Shown here: one piece after another, positions 1 through 5,082 of the stretch
How positions within the stretch are numbered: the stretch's first letter is position 1
How the letters are laid out: every line of letters starts with the position of its first letter
NCBI GenBank assembly: GCA_030745285.1
Contig: JASLOV010000294.1
Location: forward strand, 1-6,167
Source: Dehalococcoidia bacterium
Lineage (GTDB): Bacteria; Chloroflexota; Dehalococcoidia; UBA2979
Length of the DNA: 6,167 nucleotides
Direction: 5' to 3'
Position numbers and translations under genes: made by a program
The notes under the pieces: generated by a model
What the model was told of the DNA's origin: nothing
Database searches by the model: none
Seen by the model: only the letters and a program-made list of their open reading frames with translations

Positions 1-2
1 TA

Positions 3-134
3 TCGCCGCGTTTCGAGAGCGTTGAACTGCTGCCGTACTGGTCGACGCAGGGCCGCCTCTGGCAGCGATTGGGCGAGTGGTTCGGTCGACCGAACACGTT
101 TGGGATAGTCGCCCGCGACCATCGGGGGATATGA
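3..134 (+). CDS. 3' end of an unidentified gene (partial)
   Basis: This is an open frame running in from the window edge to TGA at 132-134. The 43 visible residues are rich in Trp and Arg, including the stretches ELLPYWSTQGRLWQRLGEWF and GRPNTFGIVARDHRG. About three quarters of third codon positions are G or C, and the composition looks protein-like, whereas the other two forward frames are closed by TGA at 23-25 and TAG at 108-110. I do not recognise the family. A C-terminal tail of a membrane or carbohydrate-active protein is possible but not shown. The stop lies only a few bases before the glycosidase fragment and in the same frame, so this piece may belong to a gene joined to that fragment by a deletion. 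It could also be non-coding; the short length limits confidence. Confidence 0.45.
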   Translation, partial: SPRFESVELLPYWSTQGRLWQRLGEWFGRPNTFGIVARDHRGI

Positions 135-137
135 CTG

Positions 138-686
138 GTGCGGGAATCGCTTGAGGACGGCTGGCGCGAGATCATCGACGGCTACCTGGACCGCATCCTT
201 GATGCCGGATTCGATGGCGTCTATCTCGACATCATCGACGCCTACGAGTTTTTCGGGCTCGAGGGCGAGATGCCGGAGCGGGACGACGCGGCGATCGAGA
301 TGCTCCGACTGGTCGGTCATATCGCGGCGCGTGCGCGCGCTGAGCGGCCAGGCTTCCTCGTCTTCCCCCAGAACGGCCCCGGCATCCTCGATGTGCTCAC
401 CAACATCGGCCGCGCGCTCTATCTGCAGACCGTCGACGGCATCGGCGCGGAGGACAGCTTCTACTTCGGCGACGATGACGAGGACAACCCGCTCACCGTC
501 CAGTCCGACGCGGTGCGGCTGCTGCGCGAGTTCCGCGACGCCGGCCGGCTGGTGCTGGCGGTCGACTACCTCACCGAGGGGGCGAAGGTCGCCGACTTCT
601 GCGTCCGCGCCCGCGCCGAGGGCTTCGTCCCAACCGTCACCGTGCGTGCACTCGACCGCATGCCCGCGGCCTGCCCATCCGGGTGA
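138..686 (+). CDS. N-terminally truncated TM1410/GH114-like glycoside hydrolase (endo-alpha-1,4-polygalactosaminidase-type)
   Basis: The 182 residues match the second part of the TM1410/MJ1477 family (GH114 type), TIM-barrel enzymes thought to cleave galactosaminogalactan-like exopolysaccharides outside the cell. Visible family marks in order are DGWREII at 7-13, AGFDGVYLDIIDAYEFF at 23-39 (D31 and D34 are candidate active-site acids), FPQNG at 76-80, DGIGAED at 100-106 (E105, D106), VLAVDYL at 139-145 (D143), and the C-terminal RARAEGFVP with ALDRM. Full-length members usually have a signal peptide and about 100 more residues, including an early barrel strand with an ISIGEAE-like motif; both are missing. 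An in-frame TGA at 132-134 blocks extension upstream, and homology seems to begin right after it. GTG 138 has a GGGGG at 124-128 that could act as a ribosome site, but a folded, secreted enzyme is unlikely. It is probably a gene remnant; an assembly or sequencing error is the alternative. Confidence 0.75.
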   Translation: MRESLEDGWREIIDGYLDRILDAGFDGVYLDIIDAYEFFGLEGEMPERDDAAIEMLRLVGHIAARARAERPGFLVFPQNGPGILDVLTNIGRALYLQTVDGIGAEDSFYFGDDDEDNPLTVQSDAVRLLREFRDAGRLVLAVDYLTEGAKVADFCVRARAEGFVPTVTVRALDRMPAACPSG

Positions 687-692
687 ACCTCG

Positions 693-722
693 TTGCCCAC
701 CCCCGCCATCGAGTCCTACACT
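693..722 (+). promoter_or_regulatory. Probable sigma-70-type promoter of the ileS operon
   Basis: A -35-like TTGCCC lies at 693-698 and a -10-like TACACT at 717-722, separated by 18 bases. Transcription would start near 729-731, directly before the first pairing strand of T-box Stem I at about 732. That is where the leader RNA should begin, and this placement is the best support for the call. Each hexamer matches the consensus at only four of six positions, so the assignment is inferred. Confidence 0.55.
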
Positions 723-727
723 CGATG
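707..727. repeat. Perfect inverted repeat overlapping the -10 box
   Basis: CATCGAGT at 707-714 and ACTCGATG at 720-727 form a perfect 8-bp inverted repeat around a 5-base centre, CCTAC. The right half covers part of the proposed -10 hexamer (717-722). The position fits an operator for a dimeric regulator. A hairpin terminating transcription from upstream is the other reading, but no T-run follows. The symmetry is directly visible; the function is not. Confidence 0.6.
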
Positions 728-731
728 CACA

Positions 732-1038
732 GGCGACGACGGAGCGAGTAGCCCGCCGCGCGCGGCGACTGAGCGAGCCCGGGACGGTGCGAGCCGGGCA
801 AGCGCCGTCAGCGGGTGAACATCCCTCCCGAGCCGCCGACCGAACCCTCGCGGCGACCATAGCGTGCGAGGCAGTAGGCTCGGCCGGGGCAGCCCACCGT
901 TACCAGGGCAGCGTTATCGGCGCTTGTTGCAGCAGCCCGTAGCGTGCTGAGTGGCTTCATCGTGATCGCATGATCCGAGGGGCAACGCGGGTGGTACCGC
1001 GGGCTTCCAGCCCGTCCTGCACAGGGGCGGGTTTCTCT
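732..1038 (+). promoter_or_regulatory. T-box riboswitch controlling ileS (Ile specifier ATC)
   Basis: This leader RNA senses uncharged tRNA-Ile and permits transcription of ileS when charging is low. The base of Stem I pairs GGCG 732-735 with CGCC 834-837 and carries AGTA at 747-750, the specifier-side internal loop. The helix above pairs CCCGC 752-756 with GCGGG 811-815. The distal arm pairs GCCCGG 777-782 with CCGGGC 794-799 around a GGTG-containing loop. The 3' side of the specifier loop reads GAACATC, with ATC at 821-823 as the Ile codon, followed by CTCC and CGAG. A Stem II hairpin (846-851 with 866-871) and a IIA/B-like segment with CCGTTA (897-902) follow. The T-box core GGGTGGTACCGCG is at 989-1001. 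The antiterminator pairs 987-991 with 1016-1020 and 999-1004 with 1010-1015, leaving the bulge TGGTACC (992-998). T995 can pair with the A73 discriminator of tRNA-Ile. Confidence 0.95.
1011..1038 (+). terminator. T-box intrinsic terminator
   Basis: CCCGTCCT at 1011-1018 pairs with GGGGCGGG at 1024-1031 (8 bp, two of them G-U) around a 5-base loop, followed by TTTCTCTGT. Its 5' arm reuses bases 1011-1018, which the antiterminator needs, so the two hairpins exclude each other. The T-run is short and interrupted, as is common at high G+C, so termination may be incomplete. This placement means transcriptional rather than purely translational control, because the ribosome site at 1060 lies outside the hairpin. 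Confidence 0.85.
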
Positions 1039-1059
1039 GTATCCCGGAGGACTCGCCGC

Positions 1060-1065
1060 GGAGGG
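1060..1065 (+). promoter_or_regulatory. Shine-Dalgarno site of ileS
   Basis: GGAGGG ends 5 bases before ATG 1071 and fixes the ileS start. A second GGAGG at 1046-1050 is too far upstream to serve this codon. Neither lies within the T-box terminator stem. Confidence 0.85.
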
Positions 1066-1070
1066 TAGCC

Positions 1071-4000
1071 ATGGCAACCGAGACAGCACCGACCGACGGC
1101 GTCTTCGACCCCGTCCCGTCCCGCATCGACTTCGTCGCGCAGGAGGAGGCCACGCTCGAGCAGTGGCGCGAACGCGACACCGTCGCCCGCTACCTCCGTC
1201 GCAACGACGGCTCCGACAAGCAGCACTCCTTCATCGACGGACCGATCACGGCCAACAACCCGATGGCCGTGCACCACGCCTGGGGCCGCACATACAAGGA
1301 TCTCTTCCTGCGCTGGCGCAACATGCAGGGCTACCGCCAGCGCTTCCAGAACGGCTTCGACGGCCAGGGCCTCTGGGTCGAAGTGGAAGTGGAGAAGGAG
1401 CTCGGCTTCGGCTCCAAGCGCGACATCGAGACGTACGGCATCGGCCGCTTCGTGGAGGACTGCAAGGCGCGGGTCGACCGCTTCGCCGCCGTGATCACTG
1501 ATCAGTCGCGGCGGCTGGCCCAGTGGATGGACTGGGACGACTCCTACCACACCAAGTCGGACGAGAATAACTACACGATCTGGCACTTCCTGCGGCGCTG
1601 CTACGAGAAGGGCTGGCTCTACGAGGGCACCGACTCCATGCCGTGGTGCCCCCGCTGTGGCACCGGCCTCTCGAACATGGAGATCGCCACCGAGGGCTAC
1701 CGCGAGATCACTCACGACAGCGTCTACCTGAAGTTCCCGCTGCTCGACCGCGAGAACGAGTCGCTGCTGGTCTGGACGACGACCCCGTGGACGCTCGCGG
1801 CCAACGTCGCCGCCGCCGTCCACCCGGATAAGGACTACTCCGTCGTCGAACGGGTGGATGAGCTCGTTAGCAAGACGACTCGTGTGATCCTTGCGACGAA
1901 GTTGCTGGATCGCGCCCTCGGCGGAACCGTCGTTCGGCTTGAGCACGAACAGTCATCTGTGATGCGTGTCGGCCCAGTTCCAGGCATCGCGGTAGAGGTT
2001 GAGCGCCTGAAGGGCAGCGAGTTGGTCGGGCTCACGTACAGCGGGCCATTCGACGAGCTGCCGGCGCAGGACGGCGTCGCGCACCGCGTGATCGAGTGGG
2101 ACGAGGTGGCCGAGGACGAGGGCACCGGCATCGTGCACATCGCCCCCGGCGGCGGGCACGATGACTTCCTGCTTGGCAAGAAGTACGACCTGCCCGTGCT
2201 TGCTCCGCTCGACGAAGCCGGCGTCTACATCGATGGCTACGGCTTCCTCGTCGGGCAGGTGGCCGGCGAGGTCGCGCAGCCGGTCTTCGATTCGCTGGCG
2301 GAGAAGGAGGTCCTCGAGCGCGTCGAGCCGATCACACACCGCTACCCGGTCTGCTGGCGCTGCGACAGCGAGCTGGTCTTCCGCGTCGTCGACGAGTGGT
2401 TCATCTCCATGGACGAGCTGCGCCACACGATGATGGACCATACCCGCCGCATCCAGTGGGTGCCGGAGTTCGGTCTGGAGCGCGAGCTGGACTGGCTGCG
2501 CAACATGGACGACTGGATGATCTCCAAGAAGCGCTACTACGGCCTCGCGCTGCCGATCTGGAAGTGCGAGTGCGGCCACGTCGACGTGATCGGCAGCGAG
2601 ACCGAGCTGGAGCAGCGCGCCGTCGACGGCTGGGACGAGTTCGCGGGCAACTCCCCGCATCGCCCCTGGGTCGACGCCGTGCGCATCGAGTGCCCCGACT
2701 GCGGCCAGCAGGTCTCGCGTATCCCGGACGTCGGCAACCCCTGGCTCGACGCCGGCATCGTCCCCTTCGCCACGCTCGGCTACCGCCACAACCGCGGCGA
2801 GGGGTCGCAGTGGGCGCAGTGGTTCCCCGCCGACTGGATCTCGGAGAGCTTCCCCGGCCAGTTCCGCAACTGGTTCTACTCGATGCTCGCCATGAGCGCC
2901 GTGCTCGAAGAGACGGAGTCGTTCCGGGCCTGCTTCACCTACGCCCTGCTGCGCGACGAGCAGGGCGACGAGATGCACAAGAGCAAGGGCAACGCCATCT
3001 GGTTCGAGGACGCCGCCGACAAGATGGGCGTCGACGTCATGCGCTGGATGTACGCCAGCCACACACCGGCCAACAACCTCAACTTCGGCTACCACATCGG
3101 CGACAACGTGCGGCGGCGCTTCCTGATCCCGCTTTGGAACGTTTACTCGTTCTTCATCACCTACGCCAACCTCGATCGCTGGGACCCGGCGACGGCCGTC
3201 GAGCCGGAGGAGAAGAGCGAGCTCGACCGCTGGCTGCTCTCGGAGCTCAACCTGCTCAACCGGCGCGTCACCGACGCGCTGGGGCGCTGGCGGCCGGAGG
3301 AGGCGAGCCGCGAGCTGCAACAGTTCGTCGATTCGCTCTCCAACTGGTACGTGCGACGCAGCCGCCGCCGCTTCTGGACCGCCGAGGGCGAGACCCCGGA
3401 CGCCGCCGCCTACTGGACGCTCTACACTTGCCTCACCACGCTCTCTCGCCTGCTCGCCCCCTTCACCCCCTTCGTCACCGAGGTGATGTACCAGAACCTC
3501 GTGGCCGGCAAGGTCGAGGGCGCGCCCGACTCCGTGCACCTCGACGACTGGCCGGCCGTGGACGAAACCGCCATCGACGAGGCACTCTCCGCCGATGTCG
3601 AGGTGGTGCGGCGCATGGTCTCGCTCGGCCGCAGTGCCCGCTCCGCGGCACAACTGCGGGTGCGCCAGCCGCTGGGCTCGGCGGTGCTGATCCCACGCAC
3701 CGACGGTGAACGAGACTCTCTGCAGCGGCTCGCCGGCCAGATCGCCGAAGAACTGAACGTGAAGGCGGTGGAGATCGCGTCCGAGGGCGGCGACCGCCTG
3801 CGCTACAGGGTGCGCCCCAACCTGCCGGTGCTCGGCCCGCGTTACGGCTCGGACATCCAGCGCATCCGCGCCGCGATCGAGGCGGCCGACGGCGCCGATC
3901 TGGCCGCGAAGATGCGGGCGGGCGGGACCATCGAGCTCGACGGCTTCGAGCTGTCCGGCGGGGACCTGCTGGTCGATGTCGAAGCGAACGAAGGCTGGGC

Positions 4001-4322
4001 CGCGGCCGAGGACGGCGGTTACGCCGCGCTGATCGACACCGCGATCACGGCCGAGCTGGCCTCGGAAGGCCTGGCGCGCGAGATCGTGCGCCAGCTCCAG
4101 AACCTGCGCCGCGACGCCGGCTTCGACATCTCCGACCGCATCCACGTCCGCTACGAGGGCGATGCTGCGGTGCAGGCAGTCGTCGCCGAGCACGCCCGCT
4201 ACATCGCCGACGAGACCCTCGCGCTCTCGATCAAGAAGGGCGGCGCCGGCGGCGAGGCCGCAACCGTCGAAGCGACCCTCGACGGCCACGACGTGGCGCT
4301 GCGGGTCACGAAGGTGCAATGA
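1071..4322 (+). CDS. ileS: Isoleucyl-tRNA synthetase, type 2 (IleRS2), with altered HIGH motif AVHH
   Basis: This cytoplasmic class I synthetase charges tRNA-Ile with isoleucine and hydrolyses misacylated valine products. Its 1083 residues suit the longer, eukaryote-like type 2 form. In order: a Rossmann core with DGP at 56-58 and the HIGH position reading A66-V67-H68-H69; CPRC at 193-196; the CP1 editing domain with WTTTPWTL at 235-242 and GTGIVHIAPGGGHDDF at 351-366 (D364/D365 at the editing aspartate position); CWRC at 428-431; a split zinc site C499-x-C501 with C541-PD-C544; WLDAG at 558-562 in place of the usual WFDSG; and the KMSKS position as E634-M-H-K637-S. The anticodon helical bundle starts near SELDRWLL (716) and includes NWYVRRSRRRFW (758-769); a type 2 C-terminal domain follows. 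No second ileS is in view. T-box control upstream confirms the tRNA-Ile role. Residues 261-328 use noticeably more A/T-ending codons than their surroundings. Confidence 0.98.
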   Translation: MATETAPTDGVFDPVPSRIDFVAQEEATLEQWRERDTVARYLRRNDGSDKQHSFIDGPITANNPMAVHHAWGRTYKDLFLRWRNMQGYRQRFQNGFDGQGLWVEVEVEKELGFGSKRDIETYGIGRFVEDCKARVDRFAAVITDQSRRLAQWMDWDDSYHTKSDENNYTIWHFLRRCYEKGWLYEGTDSMPWCPRCGTGLSNMEIATEGYREITHDSVYLKFPLLDRENESLLVWTTTPWTLAANVAAAVHPDKDYSVVERVDELVSKTTRVILATKLLDRALGGTVVRLEHEQSSVMRVGPVPGIAVEVERLKGSELVGLTYSGPFDELPAQDGVAHRVIEWDEVAEDEGTGIVHIAPGGGHDDFLLGKKYDLPVLAPLDEAGVYIDGYGFLVGQVAGEVAQPVFDSLAEKEVLERVEPITHRYPVCWRCDSELVFRVVDEWFISMDELRHTMMDHTRRIQWVPEFGLERELDWLRNMDDWMISKKRYYGLALPIWKCECGHVDVIGSETELEQRAVDGWDEFAGNSPHRPWVDAVRIECPDCGQQVSRIPDVGNPWLDAGIVPFATLGYRHNRGEGSQWAQWFPADWISESFPGQFRNWFYSMLAMSAVLEETESFRACFTYALLRDEQGDEMHKSKGNAIWFEDAADKMGVDVMRWMYASHTPANNLNFGYHIGDNVRRRFLIPLWNVYSFFITYANLDRWDPATAVEPEEKSELDRWLLSELNLLNRRVTDALGRWRPEEASRELQQFVDSLSNWYVRRSRRRFWTAEGETPDAAAYWTLYTCLTTLSRLLAPFTPFVTEVMYQNLVAGKVEGAPDSVHLDDWPAVDETAIDEALSADVEVVRRMVSLGRSARSAAQLRVRQPLGSAVLIPRTDGERDSLQRLAGQIAEELNVKAVEIASEGGDRLRYRVRPNLPVLGPRYGSDIQRIRAAIEAADGADLAAKMRAGGTIELDGFELSGGDLLVDVEANEGWAAAEDGGYAALIDTAITAELASEGLAREIVRQLQNLRRDAGFDISDRIHVRYEGDAAVQAVVAEHARYIADETLALSIKKGGAGGEAATVEATLDGHDVALRVTKVQ

Positions 4323-4948
4323 CCTTGCCGGGCGACGAAGGGGTCGAGGACCCTGGAGCGATCGTGCGCCGGGGCTACGACCTGATCGCTCGCACGTACC
4401 ACGCCCAGCGCGGCCTCGAGGAAGACCGCGAGCGGCTGGACGAGTTCGCCGGCCTGCTGCCTCGCGGTGCCCGCGTGCTCGATACCGGCTGCGGGGCGGG
4501 CGTCCCCGTCGCGCGCTTCCTCGCCGGTGAGGGCTTCGAGGTCACCGGCATCGACGTCTCGGAGTCGATGCTCGAACTCGCCCGCGAGCACGTCCCGGCC
4601 GCGACCTTCCGGCTGATGGACATGACCGAGCTCGATTTCGCGGACGGCTCGTTCGAGGGGCTGACGGCGTGCTACAGCATCTTCCACGTCCCGCGGGAGC
4701 TACACGCCAGCCTCCTCAGTGCGTTCCACCGCCTGCTCGTGCCCGGCGGAGTGATGCTCGTCAGCCTCGGGCACGCCGCGTGGGAAGGTACCGAACCGGA
4801 CTTCCACGGCACGCGCATGTTCTGGAGCCACTTCGGCCCGGATGAGTACGCGCGGCTACTCGCCAACGCCGGTTTCGAGCTGCTCTGGGGCAAGTTCGGC
4901 ACCGGCGAGGAACGCCACTACTGGGCGCTGGCCCGCAACGGCGGCTGA
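4319..4948 (+). CDS. Class I SAM-dependent methyltransferase (UbiE/Methyltransf_11-25-like)
   Basis: The 209 residues form a single Rossmann methyltransferase domain. The N-terminal helix GYDLIARTYHAQR (19-31) is typical of small-molecule methyltransferases. Motif I is VLDTGCGAG at 53-61 and binds SAM. D79 in GIDVS ends strand 2 and should contact the ribose hydroxyls; D101 in LMDMTELDF marks the adenine pocket; FHVPRELHASLLSAFHRLLVPGG (122-144) is the usual strand 4 to helix region. There is no signal peptide or membrane segment, so it should be cytosolic. The substrate cannot be read from the sequence. The start ATG overlaps the ileS stop as ATGA (4319-4322), with only a weak AAGGTG at 4311-4316, so translation is probably coupled to ileS. 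With no promoter between them, the gene should share the Ile-responsive T-box. No terminator with a T-run was seen after the stop. Confidence 0.93.
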   Translation: MTLPGDEGVEDPGAIVRRGYDLIARTYHAQRGLEEDRERLDEFAGLLPRGARVLDTGCGAGVPVARFLAGEGFEVTGIDVSESMLELAREHVPAATFRLMDMTELDFADGSFEGLTACYSIFHVPRELHASLLSAFHRLLVPGGVMLVSLGHAAWEGTEPDFHGTRMFWSHFGPDEYARLLANAGFELLWGKFGTGEERHYWALARNGG

Positions 4949-4960
4949 CAGGCGCGCCTG
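4949..4960. repeat. 12-bp perfect palindrome after the methyltransferase stop
   Basis: CAGGCGCGCCTG is fully self-complementary and begins one base after the methyltransferase stop codon. It could be a short protein-binding site or part of a 3' structure, but a perfect palindrome with no loop does not fold well as RNA. Chance is possible in such GC-rich DNA. Confidence 0.5.
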
Positions 4961-4979
4961 GCGCCGCTCCACGTTGGTC

Positions 4980-5000
4980 GGAGGTGGGGGTGACACCTCC
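4980..5000. terminator. Possible hairpin terminator between convergent genes
   Basis: GGAGGTG (4980-4986) and CACCTCC (4994-5000) give a perfect 7-bp stem with the 7-base loop GGGGTGA. It sits 31 bases after the methyltransferase stop and between convergent genes, where a terminator is expected. No T-run follows on either strand, so it is at best a non-canonical terminator or a 3'-end stabilising hairpin. Confidence 0.4.
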
Positions 5001-5014
5001 ACGTCCTGGAAGGC

Positions 5015-5024
5015 GGGGGGGGGG
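5015..5024. repeat. G10 homopolymer run
   Basis: Ten consecutive G lie in the convergent intergenic gap, just downstream of the hairpin at 4980-5000. It does not interrupt either gene. Runs of this length are prone to slippage and to sequencing error, so the exact length may vary. Confidence 0.7.
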
Positions 5025-5082
5025 TGATCTCCCGGAGGGACAACGCAGCTGTGGCTCAACCGCGTCCATTCCTCGAGCGAGG

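Noticed and set aside
132..134. TGA between the two left-edge segments as a selenocysteine or readthrough codon
   Set aside because: The segments on either side do not look like parts of one protein family, and I saw no supporting downstream stem-loop. A gene end or deletion junction is simpler.
151..942. A 263-codon plus-strand frame covering the glycosidase fragment and T-box leader
   Set aside because: It is Ser/Arg/Thr/Pro-rich out-of-frame translation that crosses a clearly structured RNA leader and has no domain signal.
957..1946. A 329-codon minus-strand open frame over the T-box end and ileS start
   Set aside because: It runs through the T-box core and the 5' part of ileS, with biased composition and no family features. 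It is a shadow of the real gene.
2396..3709. A 437-codon plus-strand frame inside ileS
   Set aside because: It is an Arg/Ala/Pro/Gly-rich shifted reading of ileS with no independent start signal.
1953..4319. A 788-codon open frame on the minus strand opposite ileS
   Set aside because: It mirrors the codon structure of ileS; GC-rich genes seldom produce stops on the opposite strand. The translation is Val/Ala/Asp/Arg/His-rich without recognisable domains.
5010..5060. GGGTGATCTCCCGGAGGGAC as a second T-box-like or riboswitch element
   Set aside because: There is no T-box core or specifier arrangement, and it lies downstream of convergent genes rather than ahead of a start codon.
5071..5082. 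CCTCGAGCGAGG as a terminator for the YihY-family gene
   Set aside because: The stem is only 5 bp with a 2-base loop, which cannot close well, and no T-run follows on the minus strand.
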